This document shows positions 39,915 through 49,834 of a stretch of DNA of 64,000 bases, in pieces. Each line of letters opens with the position of its first letter. The stretch's first letter is position 1. The stretch comes from Telmatactis stephensoni (lineage: Eukaryota; Cnidaria; Anthozoa; Actiniaria; Isophelliidae), in the NCBI GenBank assembly GCA_029948255.1, contig JALIZF010001864.1, forward strand, positions 372,001-436,000, read 5' to 3'. The position numbers and the translations under genes were made by a program. The notes below the pieces were generated by a model, which saw nothing but the letters and a program-made list of their open reading frames with translations, was not told the origin of the DNA and ran no database searches.

Positions 39915-40054
39915 TAGAGTGATTTTAATCTGTGAAATTGTACTAGCTAAATAATGCAAAATAGCACTAATAAACAATGGAAAACAAAGGATTTTATACT
40001 TTTTAGTACAAAGTAGATTTTGTATTTTTTCACGGGTTAAGTGCGATCACTCTA
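39915..40054. mobile_element. TAGAGTG-family MITE copy
   Basis: Left end TAGAGTGATTTTAATCTGTG (missing part of the arm), right end ACGGGTTAAGTGCGATCACTCTA at 40032-40054. The core AAACAATGGAAAACAAAGGA is the family hallmark. The flank AAGTATGTCAAGAAGACTAT occurs before it (39871) and after it (40056), so host sequence was also duplicated. Confidence 0.85.
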
Positions 40055-40104
40055 ACAAGTATGTCAAGAAGACTATTTCAGTGTGGCTCAGCGTGCATTC
40101 AATG

Positions 40105-40399
40105 TAGAGTGATTGTACTTAATCTGCGAAATTGAACTAGCTAAATAATCTTAAATAGCACTATTAGAGTGATCGCACTTAACTCGTGAAAAAGTACAAA
40201 ATCTAATTAGAACTAAATAGTACGTACTTAATTTTTCCATTGTTTAATAGTGCTATTTTGATTTATTTAGCTAGTGCAATTTCATGGGTTAAGTGCGAGA
40301 ACTCTAAAACAAAGGAAAACAAATTTGTTTTTTTACTATTTAGTACTATTTAGATATTGTATACGTACTTTTTCATGGGTTAGAAGTGCGATCACTCTA
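40105..40399. mobile_element. Two interlocked TAGAGTG-family MITEs
   Basis: Element Y has matching ends at 40105 and 40306, with arms of about 60 bp including CTAGCTAAATAAT and AGCACTAT. Element X has its left end at 40165 (TAGAGTGATCGCACTTAA) and its right end at 40399. The order of ends is Y, X, Y, X, so they overlap rather than nest. Confidence 0.75.
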
Positions 40400-40724
40400 A
40401 GCATGCAAAATTTCACAAGATAGCACTAAATAAAAAAATGAAATTTATGCTTGCGTCGATAGTGAGAACCAGGCCAAAATACTGACAAAAATCGAAAATT
40501 GAACTGAAAAACGGAAAAAATTACTTCCTGTATGAATTTGATCTATAGCCAACCCAACCCTCCTTTCCATTGTGAACCAATGAAGTAACGAATGTTTCAC
40601 TACTCAATTTGAGTATTTTATTCAGTTATAGCAAATATAGTAGTTTCACGAGAATTGAATGCAAATACTGAGCCATAGTGCCAAATCAGTTTCTACAGGA
40701 TTCATAGCCTTCATAGCATTTGCT

Positions 40725-42321
40725 TTACAATTGCCTTGGTTGTCTGCCTGGTCTTGGTCGTCTGCTGGGCCTTGGTCGTCTGCCTGGTCTTGGTCGTCTG
40801 CTGGGCCTTCCGCTGGGCCTTGGTCGTCTGCTGGGCCATGGTCTGACTGGCCTTCCGCTGGGCCTTGGTCGTCTGCTGGGCCATGGTCTGACTGGCCTTC
40901 CGCTGGGCCTTGGTCGTCTGCTGGGCCATGGTCTGACTGGCCTTCCGCTGGGCCTTGGTCGTCTGCTGGGCCATGGCCTGAATGGCATTCTGCTAGGCTT
41001 GACTGGTGGGCTTGGACTGTGGGGTTTTTCAGTTCCCTCGGGTTCTGTGCCTTCCTCTTCTTCCTCCTCTTCTTCCTCTTCTTCCTCTTCTTCCTCGTGA
41101 TCATCTTTAGTTAATAGAGCAAACGTGGAAATAAATGTTTAGCTCCCTGACATAACGGATGATTTCGTAACGGTTACTGTTACTATTAGCCTATACCTTC
41201 TCCTGGTGAATTAGTATACACCATTTGCACAAACATTGACCCTTCAAAACAACATAGGTGAGACCGAAGTGAACATTGGGAAATCCGTTGTTTAGATGAT
41301 TTAAAAAAGGGCGTGGACGTAGACGTTTCAAACAGCGATCGAGACAATTTGGAATATCAATCCTTGGTATAAGCCTTTAGCGCATGACGTTTTTGTTCCT
41401 TCTCTATACCAGAGCTCTCTATTCAAAAGCCTTTTGTAGTCAAATATCATATTCCTTCGAGAATACAAACACAATAGTTTTAATTATAATTGAAAGTGAA
41501 TATCTAATTAAAGTAAAGGGTTTGCTTGCTAGAGAGTGGGGTTAAAACGTCATCATGCTAGGGGCTTATTCCAAGCACGATTATGTAATATATTCCTGGT
41601 GTACCCAGGAGCCATTTCGACATGCAGTCTCAGTTTCTAGTTTCGACGATTTTAAAAGAGTCAATGTTTGTGAATACTTCCATAGAAAATTTGCTAGTGT
41701 TGAACTGTAGACAATTGAAAGTGAACATCTAATTAATGGAAAGGGTTTGCTTGCTATCTCCAAATGGAAGACAACTTTATCTGAACGAGTTCGAAGAATT
41801 CTGACATGCACGTAAAATATTGTAGCTTTCTTGTTTTGAACTCTGGACTTCATATTCCAAATGTTTCTTAGTTTGTCAAATTTGAACTTGAATGCATGGT
41901 CATAAATAGTCGCTATAGACACGTACCTGCATTTATTGGTTCATTTTCGGTGACTTTCTCTTTGTCTAATCCATCAAAACCTAAAATTCATAATGAAACA
42001 TACATGAGTGGAGGTAAAATTGGTGCAAACGATAGCTTAGGGCAGACGACAAACTCGCTGAATTACTTGTTCGTATGCTGTAGAAAAATAGAATTGTTGG
42101 GCCATATCCCCTCAACTCTTGGTTAGGCATCTGTCAGGTGTTGGCAAGAAAACTTTGCCGCTTTCAATAACTGCAAGATTCTAATATATTTGCGCAGTTA
42201 ACTCATGATGCTTACCAAATTGGTCATCCATCTCCATGGGTTCGTCAAAGTCTTCATAGTCGTATAAAGGTATAGCAACAGCTAGGCCAATGACCAGCAA
42301 AAGTACAAGTGCAGATCTCAT
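40725..42321 (-). CDS. Secreted acidic/Arg-Pro-repeat protein, tandem copy 1 (possible antimicrobial precursor)
   Basis: Function unknown. Exons are 42216-42321, 41927-41980 and 40725-41104; phases 1 and 1 join G|GT and G|AT; 179 residues. Exon 1 starts MRSALVLLLVIGLAVA, a clear signal peptide, then IPLYDYEDFDEPMEMDD. Exon 2 is acidic (FDGLDKEKVTENEPINA). Exon 3 gives about 15 consecutive Glu, then a Pro-rich linker, then four units of RPWPSRRPRPSGRPV (45-bp DNA period) and a tail of RRPRP units ending GRQPRQL. The layout (signal, anionic part, cationic Pro/Arg repeats) resembles precursors of proline-rich antimicrobial peptides; a matrix or biomineral-associated protein is an alternative. 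Exon 3 is open in other frames too, but the splice phase and the paralogue fix this one. A poly(A) signal AATAAA (minus) is at 40617-40622. Confidence 0.8.
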
Positions 42322-42392
42322 CTTGGCTGGTAACTCCAATCTTTCTAGTATGATGTTCAGCTACTTGTGCGGACGCATTTGACCAGTCCTCA

Positions 42393-42406
42393 CTATTTAT
42401 ATATAT
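42393..42406 (-). promoter_or_regulatory. TATA box of tandem copy 1
   Basis: Minus-strand TATATATAAATAG lies about 75 bases before the ATG at 42321. The whole block to about 42514 is nearly identical to the promoter of copy 2 (47675-47870). Confidence 0.65.
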
Positions 42407-42514
42407 CCCCGCTATTCAACCCACGCAGAGTTAATAACACTGAATGGTTAAGAACATCTCAGAGAACAAAACAAAACGGGCTTTGAAAGAAAATCTATTG
42501 AGAGTTGAGTCATT

Positions 42515-42660
42515 TAGAGCGATAACACTTAAACCGTGAAATAGCTTAGTAACTAAATAGAGACAAATAGTAGCAAAACTCTTTGTTTTCTATTATTTCA
42601 TTAGTACTATTTGTACTTTTTAGTTAGTACTTGTTTCACGGTTTTAGTGCTATCGCTCTA
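42515..42660. mobile_element. TAGAGTG-family MITE inside the promoter of tandem copy 1
   Basis: Ends TAGAGCGATAACACTTAAAC and TTTTAGTGCTATCGCTCTA with TA flanks. The host text GAGTTGAGTCA...AACTTG resumes after it. Copy 2 has the uninterrupted sequence at about 47860-47888, an empty site. It inserted about 200 bp upstream of the ATG, after the gene duplication. Confidence 0.85.
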
Positions 42661-44895
42661 CAACAAAACCTCAAATGAACTTGTACCCCACCCACTGGAC
42701 TTGTAATTAGAACGGCACGACGAGTTTGAAACACATCTATTGGCTCTCGAAGAAGTGGGATGTACTGACCCAAGACCTTAACCCTCATTACCTAATGAAG
42801 GCTTTATTCTAGTCAATCATCGATCTCAGTTTTCACGTGCACGAGGCTGGCTTTTGATGAACATTTTTTGTCTTTGCCTATCGGACATCCCTGGGTCCCC
42901 GAGGATGCCTATCGGATGACGTCACGTGAAAACCAAAGCTGAGACGACGGGAGACTGTACAAATGTGAAACCTCTTCAGAGGAGCAAACATAAATTACCG
43001 TCTTTTCTTTTCTTTTCTTTTCTTCCTTTTCGTTTCTTTTCGTTTCTTCCTTTTCTTCCTTTTTAGAAAAACTGATTTCAGCCATATTTTTAAATCGTTG
43101 CCATGGTAACACCAATTACACTGAAACGGACAAAAAACAAAACCTTGACCTCAATTCATTGTGATTAAACTAGGGTAAGCTTCTCACTAAATAAGCTAAT
43201 CAATATGGCAACACAAATATAAATGACATAGGCAAAAAATTCAAAACTTTGATTCAAGTCCAATAACTGGTGTAAGAACCGTTTTAGTTGGTCAAATGTA
43301 AGTTGCTCAATTCGCCGTTGAGTAAAAAACGGAATTGTGATCGGCAATAAAAAAACTGTACTTAACTCCGTAGAGCAGATTTCGTATGAGCGTGAAACGA
43401 AAGCTCGGGATATACGTAGTTCAGTAATTCCTCAAATACAATGAAGAAACAAAGTATAATACCTTAAAATGTCTATACTGTTTAGTTTTGCACGGGTTAT
43501 ATTAAGTGCGATCACTCTGTTAAAGTCAGTCGCACTTAACCCGTGCAAAAGTACTAACTGAATACGGTGCAAAGTAGCACTAATTAAACAATGGAAAACA
43601 AAGGATTTGGGACTTTTTAGGACTACTTCGATTTTGTATTTTTGCACGGGTTAAGTGTCATCACTCTACACGTCTTTCTTAACTTTTAACTTCTTAAGTA
43701 CAAACTTTAAGGGTTTACTGACATGCAAAATTTGCCCGTTGCTAGGGAAATTTGAAAATGCTCTAAAATGCCTCTAAATTGTTAAATCGCTTTTACATTT
43801 TATAGTTTGTCTTCCCCGATGGAACTTTTATATTTTATGACGACATAACGTGACATCACATGACGTCATAGCTACAGAAAAAAGTTACCATTTGCTGTAG
43901 CAATGCACATTGGAGAATTTGAAATAGATTTAAAAAATCTCAAGATCAAGATGCATAAAACCAAGCACGATCTCCAAATGAACCCGGTATGAATTTTTGA
44001 ATGTCAACAAATGAGCGAATAATGCAAATAACTATGCTTGCCTTTCAAGGAAAGGCTGTAAATGATATAAATATTGAAGAAACAATTAGGACAAATGCGA
44101 GTCCTTTTTGTCAGGTGTGCGTCGTTCTACCGGAAGTCAAAGGTTCCCGTCCAAAACGCGCGCGTGCGCTCATCGCAAATGCAAGACTATTTTGGATAGC
44201 AACCGTTGCATTGCAACATATGTCAATTCGACCTTAAAGCGCAGCTGAAAAGTTATCAATAAGAATCGAGTTTTAATGATTTTTGATAAACCTGGGCAAT
44301 ATTAATTAGCCGTTAATGTTTACTAGATGCAAAGGAACAACAGGAGACAAAACATTTAGCATCTTTTAATAATTTTTATTTGCTCAATTAGTAGTGCCCA
44401 AGTTTATTGAAGTCACTTTAATGTCACTATTTGGGGCTAGCTCGTTTGGCGCGCAAAAGTAAAACTAGCCATAGCTTTTACAATCGTTTTCAAACAGGCA
44501 ATGTTCTATATAGCTACTCAAAGTCGTAAAACACTGACAAAAACCCGCGTAAAAGACCACACAAATTAACTTTTAGCATAAAGGCTAAAGACATTTTTCT
44601 TGCTAGAAACCCCTGCGCATTCAATAGCATAAGAAAGCAATTGTACTAAGTCCCTTCGTCTGCTTTTTTTTTTCTTTTATACTATTTTGCATTATCTAGT
44701 CAGTATTTACAGTTTCGTGCATGCTTTTATTGAATATAACAAATATGACTGCAGGAAACTTTACAATATCAAAGGGATAAAACGAAAAAAGTAACGCATG
44801 TTTTACTATTAAATTGTTTCATTCGGTTTTAGCAAAAATAGAATAGAATGCAAACACTTGGCCATTTGCAGTAATTACCACAAAATAACTTTGCT
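42661..44895. other. Spacer between the tandem genes
   Basis: 42661-42775 is still duplicated promoter flank, matching about 47870-47985. A TTTTC-rich pyrimidine tract lies at 43000-43065, an X-box-like palindrome at 43097-43110 and a MITE with an extra solo end at 43482-43668. The last part holds the 3' UTR of copy 2. No gene was recognised. Confidence 0.6.
43482..43668. mobile_element. TAGAGTG-family MITE plus a solo right end
   Basis: A lone right end (TTTTGCACGGGTTATATTAAG to TGATCACTC-like text) sits at 43482-43519. A full copy follows at about 43525-43668 with GCACTTAACCCGTGCAAAAG and the AAACAATGGAAAACAAAGGA core, ending CATCACTCTA. The solo end may be a remnant of an earlier insertion. 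Confidence 0.75.
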
Positions 44896-47674
44896 TTACC
44901 ACTGCCACTCTTCATCGGCATCGGGTCGAGGTTTGCGTTTTGGTTTCCTTGGTCTTCGGCTGGGTCTTCCGCTGGGCCTTGGTCTTCGGCTGGGTCTTCC
45001 ACTGGGCCTTGGTCTTCGGCTGGGTCTGGGTCTGGGCTTTTTTGATTTTCCTCTAACCTCGACTACTCTGAACCTTGGTCTTCGGCTGGGTTTTCCACTG
45101 GGCCTTGGTCTTCGGCTTGGTCTTCCACTGGGCCTTGGTCTGCGGCTGGGTCTTCCACTGGGCCTTGGTCTTCGGCCGGGTCTGGGTCTGGGCTTTTTCG
45201 ATTTTCCTCTAACCTCGACTGGCATGTCTTCTTCTTTCTTCTCTTCCTCCTGATCGTCTTTTTTCCAAAAAAACAAAACATAGAAACAAATTATATTTAG
45301 CTATTCACGTTTTTATTATCATCGAGTTTACCGTAATATTAGCCGACATAATTGAAAATGAATATATAAAGGAAATGAACTTTATCTGAACGAAGAATGG
45401 TTATATCCTTGTGAAGCTTCGCTGCTGTTTCATGCAGTTTTTTTACCATTTTAATTTAATTCTAAATATTTTATAAGTTTATGTTGTCAATTTTGAATTT
45501 GAATGGCCCTTAAGGTGGCTAGAAATAGTTTTCTAGCTAGTGACCACACTTTCACTTTTTATTTAGGAAATCATAGGCTTATTATGTGGATCAAATGCCT
45601 TTTGTTCCAGAAATCATGCTTAGATGAAATTTTCAAGCGGTGTGAAGTTCCGCTTGCTAACGGTGTTACCTTGGTAACAATAAACAGAGATCTCGGAAAT
45701 CAATTTTTCTAAAATCCCTCGATCAAATTTGAGCAGCTCTAGACAAGTGAATATAAGGGCAATAAACTACATACCAAGGCAAAGAAAAAGGACATAATTC
45801 AAACATTTTGATCGGAACGATTTCGAAAAAATCATGAAACAGCATAGATAATGCAATTTGAATATTTTTGTCGTTTATTCCGAATTGCTCCAATCAAACT
45901 GTTTGAATGCTATCTTATCTTGCCTTGATGTTTACTTGGTTACAAAGTATACTTGGTGTCTGGGGCTCTTCGAAATCAAGAGATATTTCAGAAAGACTGA
46001 TTTCAGTCATATATTTGTTTATCGTTGCCATGGTGACGCCAATCAGGCTGAAATTGGCAAAAATTTAACTTTTATCTAAGTTCAATTATTTGCAGGATAA
46101 TCATTGTGATAAAACCAGGTTAAGCTTATCACTTAGTAAGCTAATCTATAAATTTCATTTTTGTAATTGTTTGTAATTTATTCAAAACTGCTCTGATCAA
46201 TAAGATAAATTTTGATTCCACTACACATTATAAAGAACACAACCAACACGCATTGACGCTTGGGCAGGTTGGTCAGCCAAGCCCACAAAAAATTACATTT
46301 TATACCTAATTTTTCATTGTAATGGTGTGTAGTTTGTAGCGTATGAAGATACTCGTCTACAGCTGCTCGAATTCGAGAGATACTTTAGACAAACTAATTT
46401 CAACAATCTCTAATTTCCCGTTGCTATGGCAACACAATGCGAGATGCAAAAGAAATATCAAAATTTTGAGCCCAAATCCAATACATGATGTGAAAAACCA
46501 TTTTGATTGGTCAAGAATAAAAAGTTCAATTCGTCGAATAAAAAGTGAATCGAAAGCATGGTCAATGAAAAACTATTTCGAGCCACCTTAAATAGTAGTG
46601 CACGCTATAGATACGTACCTGTATATATTGGTTCGTCTTCAGTGATTTTCTCTTCATCTAGCGAATCAAAATCTAAAAAAATCAATAATAAAATATAATC
46701 TGTGGTTTGAAGTAAAATCGATGAAAACAGTTGTTTAGACAATTTGTTTAGAGGGAAAATGCTGTAAAACAAATTAAAAACCTTATTAATAATTCATAAA
46801 GTGAACACAATGAAAATCATAACCATGACGGGGGTCTTGAATTTCAACTAAAGACTTGTCCTAAATTCCAAATTACATAAAATTTAACCTGGATTTTCTC
46901 TGATCAGCAAAAATTTATAATGTTTTGGATTTTTTCAAAAACATGAAAATAATATGGGATGGAGGTTTTTAAAGGGGGACGACGATGAAATTTGAAAATG
47001 ACTTGAAACTCGGTTGAACTTATCTATATGGATCCTATAATCACACAACAACATATTTTATTTATATTCAAAAGAGAGAGAGATCAAAATTATCAAGTGT
47101 ATTAGCATCTGAATTGTATGCAAATGACGTCATTTACTCAAACCTATTGTTCTCTTGGCTTTTAAATCCAAATTTCTCGGTGATAATGAGGTTAAAATGC
47201 AGAACTTTTGGGAAAGTAATTCTTCATATGCATTTATTGTCATCACTGAGTTACTTTCAACTAGGAATAATCCTTTTCCAATTTTAACCGATTTTGATCG
47301 TCCCCCTTTAAATCGGTTCAAACGCACGGACTCGCGTTTGCATTGAAATTCAAGACCTTGGGCTGCGGCCTGCGGCCCTCGGTCTTGAATTTCAATGCAA
47401 ACCCTCGCCCTAGCGTTTGAACCTTTATTGAAAAACATTCTGTCAGCCATATCCTCTTAATGCTGAAAACGTCAAGCCTTGCAACATATGTGGACGGTCA
47501 GCCGTCTGTCAGTGTTGGCGAATGAAATTTTCAACAAGTTTCAACGCAGTTAACTCATTCTAATAGCTTACCAAGCTGGTCCAGCTCCATGGGTTCGTCA
47601 AAGTCTTCATAGTCGTATAAAGGTATAGCAACAGCTAGGCCAATGACCAGCAAAAGTAGAAGTGCAGATTTCAT
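44896..47674 (-). CDS. Secreted acidic/Arg-Pro-repeat protein, tandem copy 2
   Basis: Paralogue of the gene at 40725-42321 with the same exon plan: 47572-47674, 46619-46672 (54 nt, as in copy 1) and 44896-45257; 172 residues. The signal peptide MKSALLLLLVIGLAVA and IPLYDYEDFDEPMELDQ are almost identical to copy 1, as is exon 2 (FDSLDEEKITEDEPIYT). Exon 3 differs: no long poly-Glu, a short mixed-charge start (DQEEEKKEED), then two blocks each starting VRGKSKKPRPRP followed by RRPRPSGRPS units. The C-terminus turns acidic and aromatic (DADEEWQW). Function is unknown; the propeptide plus cationic repeat reading applies to both copies. A poly(A) signal (AATAAA, minus) is at 44726-44731. The intron between exons 2 and 3 carries X-box-like repeats. 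Confidence 0.8.
45665..46433. repeat. X-box-like palindromes inside a diverged local repeat (three here, one at 43097-43110)
   Basis: GTTACCTTGGTAAC at 45665-45678, GTTGCCATGGTGAC at 46024-46037 and GTTGCTATGGCAAC at 46420-46433, plus GTTGCCATGGTAAC at 43097-43110. The last three sit in a longer shared unit containing A(C/A)T(G/A)ATTTCA before, and ATTGGTCAA and AATTCG after. They fit the RFX X-box consensus (GTNRCC then RGYAAC). It is open whether they are regulatory or just a repeat. Confidence 0.55.
46826..47423. repeat. Hairpin and inverted-repeat block in intron 1 of tandem copy 2
   Basis: A strong hairpin at 47315-47423 pairs GGTTCAAACGC with GCGTTTGAACC and GTTTGCATTGAAATTCAAGA with its complement, around a GC-rich CTGCGGCCTGCGGC loop. 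Further out, GGGGGACGACGATGAAATT near 46976 pairs imperfectly with ATTTTGATCGTCCCCC near 47290. GGGTCTTGAATTTCAA at about 46831 repeats the arm text. Confidence 0.65.
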
Positions 47675-47985
47675 CTTGGCTGGTAACTGCAATCTTTCTA
47701 GTATGATGTTCAGCTACCAGTGTGGGTGCATTTGACCACTCCTCACTATTTATATACATCTCCGCTATTCAACCCACGCAGTGTTTATAAACACTGAATG
47801 GTTAAGAACATGTCAGCTTAGAACAAGACAAAAGACTTTGAAAGAAAATCTATTGGGAGTTGAGTCACCACAAACTCACATGAACTTGAACTCCACCCAC
47901 TGGACTTGTAATTAGAACGGCACGACGAGTTTGAAACACATCTATTGGCTCTCGAAAAAGTGGGATGTACCGACCCAAAACCCCA
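47675..47985 (-). promoter_or_regulatory. Promoter of tandem copy 2, duplicated in copy 1
   Basis: A minus-strand TATATAAATAG lies near 47748-47758, about 80 bases before the ATG. The roughly 300-bp block matches 42322-42775 of copy 1 apart from the MITE there. It includes GTTAAGAACAT, the GAGTTGAGTCA empty site and TGTAATTAGAACGGCACGAC. This marks the duplication as recent or the promoter as constrained. Confidence 0.6.
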
Positions 47986-48219
47986 ACCCCCGGCCAATCA
48001 CTATTGGCTATTGTTTGGGAATCCCATGATTGGATGAAAGCATTTCACACAAAAGAAACTTCCCTTATTTAAATAGAGTTTAAGCGCATTTTATTTCAAT
48101 AACATGTTGTTCATAGCTAGGTTGACGTATTCTCAGCCTGAAAATCCAACCATTCTTATCAGATAGGGAAAGTGAAATGCATCGGAACATTGGGCCGTCC
48201 AAAAATATATCCTGGCACA

Positions 48220-48818
48220 AAAAGCTTTAATGTTTTTTAACAATAAAGTTACGCAATTACATTTTGTACTTATCCCTGTAACACAAGGTTTTGTTTTTTG
48301 TTAACAAAAAAGTTTTGCTTAATTAAATTTTGTATATGACCATCCAACCAAGTGCAAAAGTTCATTTTTCACCAAATTATACCGTACTCTACTGAATTAA
48401 ATGTCATATTTTACTACTAACTTTCTCCAGGCAAATCTTATAGACGTTTCACAGGAATGTCGGAAGTATGCAGAAAGATATAAAATCACTGAAACAAATT
48501 TGTGATGACATTAGTTATGTAACGACATTGAATTTATCTAATTACGAATGCAGTGTTACAAAATTCTCAACATTTACTAAATTACTTCAAAACTTTAACA
48601 ATAATCCATTCAATAGTACCGGGGAAAATATGACATTTAATTCAGTAGAGTACGGTTTGGCGAAAATTAACTTTTGCACTTGGTTGGATGGTGATGTTAA
48701 AATTACAAAATTTAATTGAGCAAAAATGTTTTGTTAACAAAAAACAAAACCTTGTGTTACAGGGATAAGTACAAAATGTAATTGCGTAACTTTATTGTTA
48801 AAAAACATTAAAGCTTTT
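48220..48818. mobile_element. 600-bp foldback element with about 200-bp arms
   Basis: The left arm 48220-48420 and right arm of about 48620-48818 are near-perfect complements. Shared words are AAAGCTTTAATGTTTTTTAA, CACAAGGTTTTGTTTTTTGT, GACCATCCAACCAAGTGCAA-like text and TACTCTACTGAATTAAATG. The central 200 bp is single copy. A frame of 83 codons (48468-48719) runs from the centre into the right arm and is probably fortuitous. Confidence 0.85.
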
Positions 48819-48982
48819 AAAGCTTTTAAAGCCTTGTGTTCAAAGGAACTAGTAGGTGCCGGCATTAGGAGAGAATTTTAGCTTCAAAAACAGCTGCAGG
48901 TCCTTTCGTTAGCTCCCATTGAGCCCACCACTGCAGGAAACAAGCTGAGGGCAGTGAGCATTGGCATGGACGGCTGCCTTTT

Positions 48983-49276
48983 AGGGGGTGTTTACATGGC
49001 ACTATAGAGTTATCCTAGTCGGCGAATCATCCTGGCTACCTGCTATACATTATACTTACTGCATTCTGTTTACATTGAAATTTGTGTCTTCACTTCGGGT
49101 ACATGGATCATCCTACTAAACAGAATGCAGTAAGTGGGTGTTTACATGACACTAGGATCATCCTAGCAGGCGAATACTAATACCTGCCATACATTTACTG
49201 CATTCTGTAAATGTATAGCATGTAGGATGATTCACCTGCTAGCTAGGATGATCCTAGTACCATGTAAACAGCCCCT
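48983..49276. mobile_element. MITE with TTTACATGG ends
   Basis: The left end AGGGGGTGTTTACATGGCAC pairs with the right end ACCATGTAAACAGCCCCT. Internal CTAGGATGATCCTAG-like palindromes and TGCATTCTGT/ACAGAATGCA pairs are repeated. A second GTGTTTACATGACACTAGGA at about 49137 suggests a tandem or nested structure. Confidence 0.75.
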
Positions 49277-49809
49277 CATTTTGATCTATTTTTGGTGGAA
49301 TTTTGTTATGTCCGCCCATATATGGAAAGAATGTTAACCAAACTGTGCAATGCAAAAAGCTCAGTATGAGCTATCGACAAACTTTTGCAAGACATTTGTA
49401 AGGTCCCTCTTCACTTTGAAGGTGGTCATGACATACTCTCTAACTCACATTCAAATCCATGACATTTCGATGAACAGTGTATTACCGAATAATTAAAATT
49501 ACGAACAGAACATTCGACCTCATTAGTCAGACAATTAAATTCAAAAGTGTGTATATTTTTGCACCACTGTTTAGGACATTTTTTGAAATACCGTTTAGTT
49601 AGAAATTCATATTCGTCCATTGTACGTTTCCACTTCTCATACGTTCTCTTCAGGAATATTTATGGAAGACCATGCAGTTAAAATAAAGCTTCTGGATAGA
49701 AAACCTTGTTGTTTGCTTAATACAATGAGATAGTTAATTCTAAGATTTCTTTGTGGGTTGGGTTGAACATATCATTAATTTGATGATTTGTTGTTTACTT
49801 TATTTTACC

Positions 49810-49834
49810 CTGATGATGGGCCGAGGGCCCGAAA
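49810..49834 (+). ncRNA. Hammerhead-ribozyme-like catalytic core (Penelope/retrozyme type), possibly degenerate
   Basis: CTGATGA (49810-49816), a GGGC...GCCC stem II with loop CGAG (49818-49829), then GAAA (49831-49834). These are the invariant hammerhead core elements in the right order. TACC just upstream could pair with GGTA at 49839-49842 as stem I. A proper stem III is not visible, so activity is doubtful. Such cores occur in Penelope-like elements and retrozymes. Confidence 0.45.

Larger units (their letters stand above)
30183..40616. other. 10.4-kb region without a supportable gene
   Basis: AT-rich. Open frames at 33263-33526, 35301-35549 and 36887-37141, all minus, are 80-87 codons and look somewhat protein-like. 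None has both a good acceptor and a good donor, and no family is recognised. Repeats inside are listed separately: (CAT)n, a 253-bp tandem duplication, a dispersed repeat at 37451, and MITEs at 38772-40399. Confidence 0.5.

Noticed and set aside
40659..41114. Plus-strand frames rich in Trp/Ser/Pro or Gly/Leu
   Set aside because: They are shadows of the 45-bp repeat of the minus-strand gene; splice phase and the paralogue support the minus-strand Arg/Pro frame.
48468..48719. 83-codon plus-strand frame
   Set aside because: It runs from the centre into the right arm of the foldback at 48220-48818; the arm sequence is not coding-like.
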